From: Mytilus californianus
Taxonomy: Eukaryota > Mollusca > Bivalvia > Mytilida > Mytilidae
Length of the DNA stretch: 64,000 bases
Direction of reading: 5' to 3'
Assembly (NCBI RefSeq): GCF_021869535.1
Contig: NW_026262701.1
Span: forward strand, 6,277,501-6,341,500
Position 1 is the stretch's first letter. Each line of letters starts with the position of its first letter. Both the position numbers and the translations under genes were made by a program. Shown one piece after another: positions 12,901 through 27,300 of this stretch. Below the pieces are notes generated by a model. That model searched no databases, had not been told where the DNA came from, and saw nothing but the letters and a program-made list of their open reading frames with translations.

Positions 12901-15900
12901 CTGTCTCCATACAAACTTTGACGCTATTGATATTTCTACATATCTGTTGACATGAATCAAAAATAGAAAAATAAGATATCTGTACCATAACAGACCTTGT
13001 ATATAATTTACAAAAGCAATTGCAAGACAAATGTGAGATGGATTGTTATTTTTCCCAATTTGGAATAAGTAATGAAAGAAAATTATCAAGTTTTTACAGA
13101 TAGTTTATGTTTTGAAAAATATTTTGATGACCTTTACTTTAAAGTCACCAATTTATTAGCAATAATCGTAATTTTAATAGTCGGATTTTATCATGTATAC
13201 ATACTGTGTGAGATTGTGATCCGAGATGAGATCATAATAGCTTGACTATAACATATATATTTCGTGTCTCGATAACGCATTTCTTATTACCTCAAGTGAT
13301 CTATTTACTCATTGCTCTCAATCAGAGCAACCAAATATATGTGTTGTTTACCATTTGGTTTAATTCCGACTAAGCAAGAAGTATTTAATACTATACCGGC
13401 TTGAACATAGGTAAACTACAGTGATATTAATTTATTGCTAATAGATGAAATATGTATTGAACTATGAATATTTACAGACAGTGGTATTTAACCTTGATTT
13501 TTCTTACAATGATTAGCTTGTGTTCAATCAATGGGGAAATTATATTCTTTTCTTCTTTTCTACTATATATTTTTACTACAAAAACTGTATAGATATAGAT
13601 ATAATGAACCTGTGTGTATTCCTGGTCGCTAGGAAAGCTACTACCAAAAATAACCATTACATTTTCCATGGCAAAGATTTTCTGCTGTAATATTGTCAGA
13701 GCACCATAATTCTCTGTCAATAGTAACAGGTATCTAGTCTCACTAAAATAAAATCAATAGACTACAAATCTTACGTTTAATATTTGATCTAAGAATATGT
13801 TATTTAGTGCTTTCTAAGATACTTATAATAACAATATACAGAAAATATGATAACATCTTTTTATTGTTTTGTCCTACTCTTTGAAAAATAAATGTCTTAT
13901 GGTTATCTAATGTATCGTAATAAGCAAATTGGAAAATGTATGTCTATCTTATAATTATAAATACCTATTGGAAATTTTGTCTCCTATTAGACAAGCCTGG
14001 ATCAGTCCTGGTGGCGAATTGTCAGGATCATCATCTTTTGGCTATATATAAAAATATAAATATTCTAAAAGCAGATAATACAATGCTGATGAATTTTTTC
14101 AATGGAAAGTCATGATCGACACATTTTTAATGTGATGACTATTTATTACAATTTTAGCAATATAAAGCCAAATTCAGCTGCACATTATACATGAATAAAA
14201 TGTCTGAAAGAACCTGTAAAAAACGTCGAGTAAGAATGACGTTTAAGAATGGCTAACTACACAAGAGTACTTTTTGAATAAGGATATCAAGAGGAGTTGC
14301 GTTCACAAGGTGGAAATTTGTTACTTAAGTTTGTTAAATTGTCTTATTGCCATTAAACGTGTAACAATTTTCAAATCAAATTAATGGTATTGTGTGGTCA
14401 AAATAATGCGATGATAAATAATCCTACCATGTATGCATTTTTTCAGTATAATTGTCTATAAGTATTTAAAAAGTGTCGAGATGGACATCTATAATTGTAT
14501 CTCTCTCTGGTGCGCGGGTGGTGAGGGGCTATCATCAGACTCCGAGAGAGGAGAAGAAATTAAACATTTTAAGAAAACCACATAATGAAAACATACATCA
14601 AAATGTTACAACAATCCGAAAGGAAAAATAGCAGATATAAACAAATTGAAATTGATAAAACAATATTGTTTCAGTAAAAGCTTCTTTTTTTTAACTTCGC
14701 AGCCCAAAGTCTTTAGCTACAGAACATTTTTAATAAAGTTTCATCATTGCATGTCCTTTATGAAAAGATAGAAAATCAGAAGATATCATTACAAACGCAT
14801 CGATTTAAAGTCAAGTGGGAGTTTTCACTGTTCATCTTTGTCTAAATGTATAGTTTTGTAATAAATTAATCCAATATGAAAAAGCAGTGCAATATTGATG
14901 TTGATTAAAAAGTAGATGAAGAGATACCAAGGATATAATAAAACAGACCAACAGTATTATGTTCCACAAAGCTATTCACAAAACACTAAAAATTAAGCAA
15001 CATAAACCCCACCATAAAACAGGTTTAATCTAAATTGCACCTGACGTTTGAATAGATCCTGCTCCATATGTTTCACCCGTAATGTTGCTCATGTAAGTAC
15101 AAATTCGGTGATAAATCTTATGCGATAGGTCACATTTGAGGAAAAGATGACGAGATAGAGGTCATTCGTGTAATAACACCAAATCATAGTACGTCATATC
15201 CAGTTACATCCGAAAAAAGGTAAAAACATATTCCCTTAAAATTGACATTTGATGGAAATAAGCCTTGCATGTCATTGCAGAAAAAAATTTCTGAGTCACA
15301 AACATATATATTGGGTGTTTTGAAGCACTATTCTTTTTTTATTTGGTATTTCTATTAGATATTTTTGAAAATCTGAGGTGACATGGTTACTTAAGCTTGT
15401 ACATAGGATAAAAAGGCGTGAACATTTGATTGGTTCACTTCCATTGATGTTTTATTATCTTGTATGCAAGGAGGTTGTATGTGAAACTTTCAAATACAAA
15501 TAGAAGCAATATACCAACTACACCTGCATATGGGATATACATTTTCAAATTTATTCGGTATTCAAGAGCTTGCAGCTCCTACTCAGACTTTGTAAAACGT
15601 CACCAGTGTCTGGGCAGAAAGTTGATGAACCAGGGGTATGTCAAAGAACGTCTCGTCCTTTTTATAAAAAAAAGTTCATCGGAAGGTACCAAGACCTTGT
15701 TGATAAATATTCCGTATCAACTTCACAAATAATACACGATGGTCTTGAAGTACAGATTCTGCGTATTAACGTTGTTTATCATCTTAATAACGTGTTATAG
15801 TATTCTTTTATTTGTCTTTATTAATATTACTTCCACTGTTAAGTCTATTTTTTGTGATATCCATTTGACGTGACTCTGTACTTATGCATCCCGTCATACT

Positions 15901-18900
15901 TTGAACGACAAAATTATTTTAAAGCTACCTGTGTGACGTCAAACGCGCGATTCTATGTGAGATTTAAAGTTACTCCAACCATGTATCTGTCAGGGTAAGG
16001 ATTCGGTCCTAGTACTTAAAATCTGTCAATCCTTTAATTTATAGGTGGATTTTACATAGATAAATAAAATCGTATAATAAAAAAAGCAAAATGATGTTGT
16101 TAAATTTGATGTATGCTTATGTGCTTCTTTGTTACATTTGTTTGTTTTTATAGTGATTAATTTGATAACGCCATGTTGACTGCGGTACCCCTTTTTGACA
16201 TTTTTATATATCTCCAACCTTTTAATCATTCATATCATTTAAACGGATATTTATGTTTCAATAACATTAAGTTTTTAAGAAAAATCTATTTGAAATTTGA
16301 TGAAATTATGAAATCATAAATGTGGTTATGCATTATGGTACAATTGTCAGATAAAGTTCAACAAGGAAAAGTATGTAAAATTTAACCGACATCGGTCAAT
16401 CTATTCTACGGGAAAATGACAAAGTTATATTAGATAGATGCATCAGTGATCTGAATTTTTAATTTTGACAATCACATCTTAAAATAAATTATAGAAGTGT
16501 GCTTAAAAGTAGTTAGTTGTGTACACCTTTTATAATTTTGCGTGTTTCAAACTCCTGCTTTAACCTTATAACTAATAATTAAAAAATAAAAATATCGTCT
16601 CGCTTTAGATTTCATCATTTATTTTTTCATACAAAATTTGGATTTTGTAGTTAAAAGAATTCACCCTTTAAAAAATGCATACATAGGTCAAGTGAAAAAG
16701 AAATGATCGGTGCAATTGATTAACAATAACTGGATAAATCATTTTTATAAAAGGTTGTTGTCGATACAATGATCCCGACTTTAAAAACAAAACTTTTAAG
16801 AATTAAATTAGTAGATTGGTTTAATTATTAAATATACACTTTCAACAAATATTTGTATTCAATGAGCGAAAAATTCGTGCTCTGTCACATTTCAATGCTT
16901 AAGGCCAAGATACGTTCAGATAGGTTGGTTACGTGGAGTAAGGTCATTTTATAGGAAATTATAATAAGAGAAAAACGATAGTGGAATTACTCCTAATAAC
17001 AATTGTTACTCACCGGTCTCAATATAAGATTGATAAACCAACTGTCATTTATTTCTCTTCGTGTATGAGGACATCTAAACAGTCATTTTGACCCCTCAAC
17101 CATAACCAGTTGAACAGAAAATTTTGTTATTTATTTTTTCTATACCTGATCATATCTTTCTACAATAACTTTTCTACAAAAAATATCCACAGGTTTGATA
17201 GTATCCAAACCACCAAAATTTCGCAATATACAATGTTGTAACTGTAGCCATGTTGGTTTCTGTTCCGATTTTGATGCAAAAGCATACAACATCTTGATTA
17301 AACTGAAAGATATATTTGAAGCATTAAGTTTACTGCTTAAAACTATTCTATATGCCCATTTCTTAAAATTCTGCTGTCACGCAAACAAGCTACTTTTTAT
17401 TATGTCAGGTATGGCGAGTGATGTAAGGAAAGAAAGTGATGCTTAGTATATCGACGCTTATTTTGAAATTCGCTAGTTTTTTTTGTTTTTTTTTTATTTA
17501 AAATCTGATTTATTGCACTATTGCTGTTATAATGAATACCATGTCTTCGGTATTTGACAGGGCACCCCTGTAGAATTAGTTTTACTGAACAAACAGGGAG
17601 ATTGTTCAGTAAATTAATGATAACAAATTGTTACATTTACATTCTATGTATCAATACAACAGATTACTACCGAAATTAATTTCCGGAAAAATTACATTCG
17701 TGGACCGCTTTGACTCTGTTAGTTGACCTGGTCATGACCTGTTGATCAACGATCACACGATGGAGGCAAGTTAACTGGCGAAGCTGTTTGTACTTGTTAA
17801 TTATGAAGGTATACATACTTGGTTGCGAATTGAAGTGTTTATATTAGTTTAATTATTTATGAATATGTGATTTAAATTAAGGAAGGATGCTTTAAGGATA
17901 ATTGGGGTTTAATGTTTTATCACTGATCATGATCATGACGAAGTCCACAACACGTGGTCTAAAGATTAAATAATGGTGAGACACATGTATTGTTTAATAA
18001 ATATAGCATATAACATATATGCATAAAATAATAATTATATGTACAAGATTATTTCTTTCAAAATTTTACCATGTTTACCACCTGTTAGTGTTGAAATATT
18101 TAAATAGTTCAAAAAGTCTTTATTGAACAGGGTATTTACATCAAGATTTGTAGTTTTATAATTTGAAATGTGAGTGCACTTGTGGATGGAAAATGTATTG
18201 AGTGTTACCAAAAGATTTATATCAAAATAATTGATGTCACAGATTTTATATCCTACAATGAGATTTCTGTAGTTTAGGATATGATGACCAATTTTAACTT
18301 TATTTAATAGTATTTTGATCTTTTCCCAAAACGCTTTAAAGTATTGACATTCCAGAAAAAAATGTTTACAATCTTTTGATTCATTACATAAGTCGCATTT
18401 ACTGTCTTCTTTTATCTTCCATTGAAAGAGCAGTTGTTTACAAGGAAGGATATGATGCAACAATTTCCATTTAAATATTTTTAATCTCTTATCTTTTAAA
18501 TAAGTAAATACAAATTTTACCATTGATTTAATTGGGATTAAAGAATCTAAATTAAGTACACGTTTCCATTTTAAGAAACCTGGAGGCATGTCTTCATTTC
18601 TATTATTAATGTGTGTATATCTGTTTTGTTTCCATTGCTTGTAAACTTGTTATCTTATTTTTTTCTTTTTTCTTAATGCAAAGGTTAAGTTTATTTTTTA
18701 CTTTTGATTTTATTGATTTATCTGATTACAGTTCCTTGAGACATTCATTTGGTATAGCATATTTAATTTTTGAAATTTCAAACATTAAATTGGATTTTCA
18801 TGATATTTTATTAGATATTATATCTTGAGAGATGTTACCATTCTGGTTAATAATATCATTAATATATATAATACCTTCTTTTATCCATTTTATAAAAACT

Positions 18901-21248
18901 AAACACTTTCCTTGAAACTTTATCATTTTGTTTCCCCATAAGATTTGTTGTCTAATATTTTTAAAATTCATAGCGAGTTTGGTGTTATTTGAATTTTGTA
19001 CTTTAAACCAGGACTTTACAATTTCTAAGTAGAATTTTGGTAAAGTTTTATGTAGGTTTTGTATGGAGTAAATGTTGTCTGGATTCATGTAAAGTAACAT
19101 GAAATTAGCACCAAATTTATTAAAGTAAAATGTCGGAATCATTCAAATTATTTGAAGTTAGTCTATTTGTAGTGCAGTTATATAATTGTCTACATGTATA
19201 TCTGTCATCTTAAGACCTCCATCAGTAGTATCTTTGCTTTATATAGTTCGATTTACTTTTTCTTGTTTACCATCCCATATAAAATTATAAGTAAGAGTTT
19301 TAAACTGTTGAACAAGTTCATGTTGTAGGTTTGTGACTGAAGCTAAATATGTAAGGTTTGGTATAAGAAGAAAATTTACAATTGTTATTTTACCTATCAT
19401 TGTAAGATTTCTTTTTTTCCAATTACTTATTAATTTGTCACATTTTTGTATTATTTTTTCAGTATTAAGCTTATCACATTCAGCTCGATTTGTTCCAAAA
19501 TAAACTCCTAGACTTTTTATTGGTCCTTTCTTCCATTTTATGTTTTCAAACTTATCTTTACAATGTTTTAGTTTTCCTAACCAAATGCCCTCTGTTTTTG
19601 ATCTGTTTAGTTTTAAACCTGACAGGGTTCCAAAGACTTCAATAATATCAGGCGTGTGACGTAATTCATTTTTTGATTTTAGAAAAAAGTGTTGTGTCGT
19701 CAGTTAATTGTGAGATCTTTAAACTATGTGTTTTAGTATCTAGCTTAATTTGAAAACCTTTGATGTTGGAGTCTTGTCTTATTCTGCAGGACAAAATGTC
19801 TACAGCAATAACAATTAATGGGCAGCCTTGCCTAATACCGCGCTTAATGTTGTATGACGATGAGACCCACCCATTGTTGAACATACAACCTTTTATATCT
19901 TTATACAGAGTTTTAACCCATTTTATAAAACGATTTGGAAGTCCAAATTGGTCACTATGGATAAATTTATTTAGTATTGGTTTAAAACGTAATGCTAAAG
20001 AATATGCCATAAGTTGTGTGTCAACATTGAGTGAAGTAATTGGTCTAGAGTTGTCCAAAAGAAGAGGGTTTTCTTTTTTATATAATAAAGAAACTACCCC
20101 TATTTTTTGTAATGTTCTCATTTCTTCTTTTTGATAGCATACGTTAAATACTTTAACAACAATTAGTTTTTAGCTTGATATGTATCTTCTTAATGTGGTA
20201 TTGAAGTATAAATTTAAAATGATAAAATTTGTTCATACTTTGCCAAAACTTAGGATATATTGTTCAAAAATATAATAAAAATGATAGGTTACCGTGCAAT
20301 CTCTCAAGCTTCAGGTTGTGACAAAATGACACATTTTGTATGGATTATATAAGAAAAAACATCATTATGTTATTAGAAGCTAAACTAAATGATAGAATTG
20401 TAAAATAAAATACGAGAGGATAACTTTTAGAAAAAGCTTTGAGAATATCAAAAGAAAAGATAGGGTAACCGTGCGATTTTTCTGGATAAAATACAAAATA
20501 GCAAAATTGCTAGTAGATTCCTCTAGAAAATGCACTATTTCAGAGTTACCTCAAAACAGAAAAAAAACCAGAGAAAACAAGCAAAGAGGGGCGAAAGTTA
20601 CCAGAGGAACACTCAAACTCATAAATCGAAAATAAACTGACAACGTCATGGCTAAAAATAAAAAAGACAAACAGACAAATAATAGTACACAAAAAACAAC
20701 ATAGAAAAATAAAGAATGAGCAACACGAACCCCACCAAAAACTGGGGGTGATCTCAGGTGCTTCGGAAGGGTAATCTTCGTTTGTAAAAATGTTTATATT
20801 TAATGTTAAAATCTTATAAACTCATATTAGTTATCTGCATTCCTCATGAAATTTTATTAATTTGATTGAAAATCTGGACCTTTCTATGTTAATTACAATC
20901 CAAGATGGTGAAAGACAACCATACCATCTTAATATATACACAACTATCAGTGAACAACATTCGTCTTTAATCTACGTGAAACTCCATATATTTTGAATAT
21001 GTTGCATACATGGTGGAGCAGTTATTTGGTTTATAGGTGAACACTGATATTTCCACGTTATACATTAACTGATTCGTTTAATGTGTTTAACTTTTGATTT
21101 TGTCATTTGATTAGAGACTTTCCGTTCAAAACCCGCATCAGATGGACTGAACTTTCAGTCTGGTAACTTTGATAACATTGTTTGATATTTTTAGAATATG
21201 TTTCAATATGAATGTTTGGTTACGGGTGTGAAACAGATTTACTTATAT

Positions 21249-21303
<55 letters not shown>

Positions 21304-24300
21304 TGCTCCTCGTTACGCCCACCTTATTTATACGACCAGGGAAACTCAATTTGCAACAGTAACTGAAAACACACGTTTTATGTAGGCCAAATTTGAAATA
21401 TACTACGTTTATCTCTATTATAATGCAAAATTAGCAAATCAGTCCAGTTTGATCTACAAATTTTTACAACGTTTATAGGCTGTGATTTTTTAGATCCTTC
21501 CTTTGAAGTTATGCAAAAACAAGTAAAACTGGTAACTTCATTTAAACAACCGTTGCAAAAATGGCTTTGTTTAAACACTTCTAGCTTATTAGCCAATTTA
21601 TATTGGGTATTTGGTTATAGAGGATAAGGTTGTAACAAAATTTTAAACTGACCAATTAGGCAAACAATGCTATAAAGATAAATGAACATATACCTGAGAC
21701 AGTGGCACGATTGAATACTTTATATAATGTTGTAATGTTGAATGCTAGAAGGATTGATTATAAAACTTTATATTTATTGTATTCTCAAATGGTTTCAATT
21801 TGTTATCAAGTTCTATGCATTTCATTTCAAAAAGAAGAAAAAAGCATAACACCTATTTAGATAAATGTAAGCAAAGGTTGCTGTTTGCAAATGCAGCTGA
21901 TTCGCAAACAACGCCTATTTTTGGTAGATAAATACAATATATATAACTTTTTGTTTATTTTACCTACTGGTTCCCAGCTATGATCTCCATGTTTCATATC
22001 ATTGAGATACAACTTGTAATTTTACATGTAAAACAACTATAGGATAGCGGGCAAATTGGATTCTCAGGAAGACCTAAAATTAAGGGAAGGGCAGTACAGA
22101 ATTTAAGTATAAGATCAAACTCTTAGAAGTACGAGGCATATATATGTTGAAAATATGCCGCACGACCCTTTTGACTTTTGCAAAAAAATATCCTTTTCTG
22201 AGTAGAGTTGTTTGCGAATAGTTTGAGCCGAAAATGAAGTCCTATGGGAAATTGCATTGTCTATATTTAAAGAAGTACAACATAAAGGCCGTCATATTAT
22301 AATGTTATATAAATTTCCCGTCATTCGCAACAATAAAAACAGCTGGTCTGGTGCATAACTTTTATATTTGGTTCCTATAAATCATCTTAAAAATGATAAT
22401 TGTTTTACCTATAAAAATCTCTGAGTCCGAAAAATTCTCTCATTTCTGCTGAGGCCAGCTGAAACAGATCTAAATACGACTCTGCCAGAGGCTGTATAAG
22501 TGGTTTTATACAGTTCAATACGTTTCTGTTTGTGCAACAAATCCCCCTGTCAATGTCAAAAATGCATATAGAAAGATGATGCTGATTTTTTTCGTTTTCT
22601 TTTTTCCTATCCAACAACTTGTCCTTTATATCACAAATTTATACATTTTTTGCATTTACATGAAACAAAAACCATTTAGAGATTTCAAATAAATAATATG
22701 AGGGTAAAACAATCAATTCCAGGGGAAATAATCCTTTTTTTCTATTCATTAACAACTTCTTCCTGAGGTTCGAGGACAAGTTGAATATCATTCGATATTC
22801 CCTTATTTCGGCATTAGTAATTCTTTATTCACATTGCCTAATGAAAATATAGAAGAAAACACAAAGAACTTCACATTTTACTCGAGTTTTCTCATTTCGT
22901 TTTGATGTGATGTCATTGACAAAAAACTTCGTTTTAATGAAGTCAGAGGTTCTACTGTGAATATGGAGGTAAATATTTGCATTTGATTTCATAGCTAATG
23001 CTATAAGTACACAATTTCATATCATAAAAACAACAATAATACACCTTACTCTGCACTTTCAATCAATTCTGTAATATCAGGAACGTCACGCTGTACAAGG
23101 ATACCACGATTCATTTTAGCTGGATCCAGTGACCAGTTTGATATGCCGATGAAGGCAACCTATAGGATAAATATAATTCTAAAGTTTTATTTTGCATGAA
23201 CGAAGTTATACTATACAGGCTCAGTTGTGTCTGCTTAAAACCAATATATAAGACTTTAGATCATATGTTTCTTTTAGTGACAATCCAGTGCAAAAATGTG
23301 ATATGACTGTTGAAGACCTACATCATGATGAAAGAAGTTGTAACACTTGTGTATTCTTCCTCAAAACTCAATTTGTGATCACATTAAAGGAAAAAAAGGT
23401 ATTGTTGTTGGTTTGCGTTTTGGTCGTTTTCCAAAAAATTTTCAAAAACCGATAGCAACAGCGGAAATTACATTATACGAATCAAAACACTAGCTGAAAC
23501 ATCTTTTTGCAGAGAAACTTAGATTGATTCACCTCCTGTTTCTATTAAGTTTCACAAATTATTGGCAGTATCGTCCTCTTTGTCCCAACATCAATATAAG
23601 CAACACTTTTCAGTGCAGCTATATGATGATATAGTATAATCACAAATAAAGCCTAATAATGGAATAAATTAATTCAATAGTAGCTACACGTATCTATGAG
23701 ACATCCAAACATATCAAAATGTTACAAAATAACACCAAATCAAATACAAATAACATTTACAAATAGTGTATTAAAAAGACTGACTTTTAAATGTTATATG
23801 TTGATGACACATATACATAATAAAAATTTGATTAAACATGAATTCGTGTATGCTCCATTTAAACTAAATGAACACTTTTGACTTCCGATCAACAGAAAGC
23901 AAATGTAAAAAATTTTAATCAAAATGTTATACCTTTTTATATTTTTCTTGATTTTCGTCATCGATGCATCCATCCTCTAAAAGTGGGTGTAAAGTCTGCA
24001 GAACAAAAAACAAATTTGATCATTAGCAATGACATAGTGCATGTAATGAAATGGTTACCTAATAACTTGTTTGTATATACAAATATTAAAAATTCCGATA
24101 TTCTATCAATAATCTGTTATATCTCGGTAAGACAAATGGTACAAGTTCTGATATATTTTCTTTATTGACTGTTCATTTGTAACGATTTGTTGATAAACAA
24201 TGTTTAAGGTATCGTTTATCCAGAAACATCCACTACAAAAGTCAAAAAGTCCGAAAAGACCAGTTTTTGTCTGATTTTGCATTAATTTTTACTCGACATT

Positions 24301-27300
24301 CTTTCTTTGCCTGAATAATTTTGAAAAATTCTTAACATAGTATGAATTTGTCTAATAAGGTTTTTGATTTTTCTTGACAAGTATTAACATTGTCTTAAAA
24401 TTTCTCGACCCTTTCTGTATCATCTGATAAGAGTCTTGATTAGTCTCGACCAGTTCTTTATTGTCTTAAATTTGTCTCGATCAGTCTTGACATATTCTTG
24501 ACATTCTTAATAATGTCTGAATATATCTTGACACATTTTTGACAGTCTTAAAGCTGTCTGAATATATCTCGACACAGTCTCTACTGTCTGAAAGATGTCT
24601 TGACACTATCTCATAAGTATAACTTTCGCCTGAATTGTGTACAGACACATTCCGAACTGTTTAAACACTTTCTTTTGCTGTTATGTACTCATTTTAAGTA
24701 TCGCTAAACTAAACTTAGAAGAATCAAGGATTTGTATAAGAAAATACCCTTTGGATGCTTCTGATTGGGAGTACCCCAAATGACGCCATGTAGTTTATTT
24801 TAATTTATTCTTTATTAAACGTTTAATTAAATTGTTTTCACTTGGAATATATGTATTAGTTACTGACAAACAGCATTTGCCGGTTGAAAAACTGCCAGTC
24901 AAATTGTCTTTACTAAAATGGGTGACCTGAGGCAGTTTAAAAATGTGACCGTGTGACTTTTTTGAACCACACCATTCCTCTTGTGCGTGTGTGGCTTAAT
25001 TCAAAAACTTATTAATTTTTTGAGGACAACAAAAACTTTTTTTATTCAAAATTGAGTGTTGTATATCATAATTTTATATCAAAACTGAAAATGTGTTATA
25101 CTTCCCTCTTGATTTTTTTTCTCAAGAAATCATAGAACAAAAAAAATGTTTAGATCTTAATTATGCATGTCTGTGTGAGATCCATTTCATAAGACCAATT
25201 ATTTCATAGGTTGGATCCTTTATAAATACAGATTTTTATTATTCCCGGAGAGATAATAATTTTCTTTTAATATTTCAGATCTGTTTTTATGTTAAATTAT
25301 TTCACTTCATTATTTTGACGAAGAGAATCCATTTTAGTTCTAAACATTTTATTTAAAATGAAGATTTTCATTTTGATCTAACGACAAACTTTTAAAATTG
25401 TAGTGGCATGGTCAGTCAACTGAGAAGTTGCATGGCTGATTACAGGTAAAGCTGTAATTTTCCATTTGACAATTGTGTATACTCTGGGGTGTGTATAAAT
25501 TATTTGGAATACCTGATTATTCTGGGGAACATCCTGTCCACATAGTAATACTAAATATATATTGCAACAAATGACATTACACAAATTTTCTTCTGTTAAA
25601 TCAAGACTATACAAATCCTTAGAAGAATTAGGATATAATAATACTTTGCTATTAATAAAAAAATACATTTTGGAACAAATTGTTTATTTACCATATTAAC
25701 ATTGAATATTATGCATGTAGAATGAAATATGTCTACAGTTGCATTGGTTTTAATCATTTAAGCAATTATTTATAAGATTTAGGTATCAACATTTTTAATT
25801 ATTTACAAACCACATTTAAAATGGTTTATATCAATATACCCACATTTGTATTGTTCACACTTAAAATTTCATAGCCGTATTTGTATTTATAAAAATATTT
25901 ATATACCCAAATTTTTTATTATTTCATATTTACATGCCCAACTTTGGTTTTTGTTGTAATAAGTTTAACTTGAAACAACAGTATATTATACGAAGAGAAA
26001 TAGATATGAAAGTTATTATAGGTATATTGGTCATTATTTGTAAAACTCAGAATTGTCAAGTAAATTTAAGACACAATTCAAAATGTTCAGAATAAGTCAA
26101 GCCATACTGAGAAAAAATAAGAATGTCAAGAATATGTCGAGAAATTTCAAGACAGTATTCAAATGTCAAGAATTTGTCAAGAAATTTTAAGACCATATTC
26201 AGAATGTCGAGAATTTGTCGAGTAAATTTCATACAAATTTGATATAAATCAGAATTTGTCAAGAAAAATGAAGACACAAGTCATCCTTTTGGAGAATGTC
26301 GAGTAGTTGTTCATGCAAATTAAGACAAAAATTGATCTTTTCAGACTTTTGGACTTTTGTAATGATCTCTTCTGAAATCTAAGGAGATGTTTAGCTTTGA
26401 CATTTCTTCCTTGTTTCATTCTGTAAATGCGGTTGCATCATTAAAAAAATCACCTTACAAAAAGAATTTGTCTACCAAAGAGACAAGAAGTCAAATTAAC
26501 AGATTCAGACCTTTAATAACAATGGAAAGAAATCGGTTGGTATAAGTGAGTTTTACAAAGTTTAGACTTTCTGTGTTGTTATTTTACACTTCTGTTTCAG
26601 GTCAGGGTGCAGGTTGGTACCAGTTAAATCATTTGGTTACACCTATCCTAAGTCAGGAGTCCATTGTTCAATGGTTGTCGTTTGTTGATGTGATTCATAA
26701 GTATTTCTCGTTTCTCGTTTTTGATATAGATTAAACGTTTGCTTTCCTGTTTCAATTGTGTTACACTAGTTATTTTTGGGGGGTCCTTTATAACTTGGTG
26801 TTTGGTGTGAACAAAGGCCTATTAATGTTTACTTTTACATATTGTGACTTGGATAGAGAGATGTTGCATTAGCACTCAATCACATTTTCTTAATTCTATT
26901 TTGACAAAATACGGCGAACGACTGGTGTGAACAAAAGCAAACAATGCTATAAACGTCCATGTTCCTAAGATATTTTAAGAGCGTTTTACAGACACTTGAA
27001 TGTAAAAACATGTACAATTAATTATAAGTCAATAATTTGATTCAATATATTGTTAACCTTCAATGGCATTCTTGGAGAGTCCTCAGCAAGACCAACTTCA
27101 TCTAATACAACTACTGACACATATCTGTCAAGGTCTTTATCTCTTTGGTAAGAGGCACACTGTCGAAATGCACCAATAATTCCCTCTGGTACTGATAAAG
27201 GACTGCATTGGTAAGATACCATCTGAACCTGAAAACAAACAAAATCTTATACCGAGTTTATAATTAAATAGATTCAATAAAGCAAAAGAAAATGGTTATT

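Noticed and set aside
12641-13089. Minus ORFs of 129 and 82 codons
   Set aside because: Read-through of e29 into introns, or a different frame over it; only 12836-12943 is exon.
17195-17446. Plus-strand ORF of 83 codons
   Set aside because: Antisense of exon e26, whose minus-strand frame matches RNF213 and is in phase with e25.
19760-20134. Plus-strand ORF of 124 codons
   Set aside because: Antisense of the LINE reverse-transcriptase fragment.
21120-21175. Possible hammerhead near 'TGATTAGAGACTTTCCG'
   Set aside because: The CTGATGA and GAAA boxes cannot both be found and no stem II forms.
21378-21596. Minus ORF of 72 codons
   Set aside because: No recognisable motif, no convincing exon boundaries, and it cannot be placed between e25 and e26, which already join in phase.
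23696-24168. Two plus-strand ORFs
   Set aside because: AT-rich chance frames; the second covers e23 in antisense.
25378-25668. Minus ORF of 96 codons inside the fold-back element
   Set aside because: No transposase or other motif seen; not counted as a gene.
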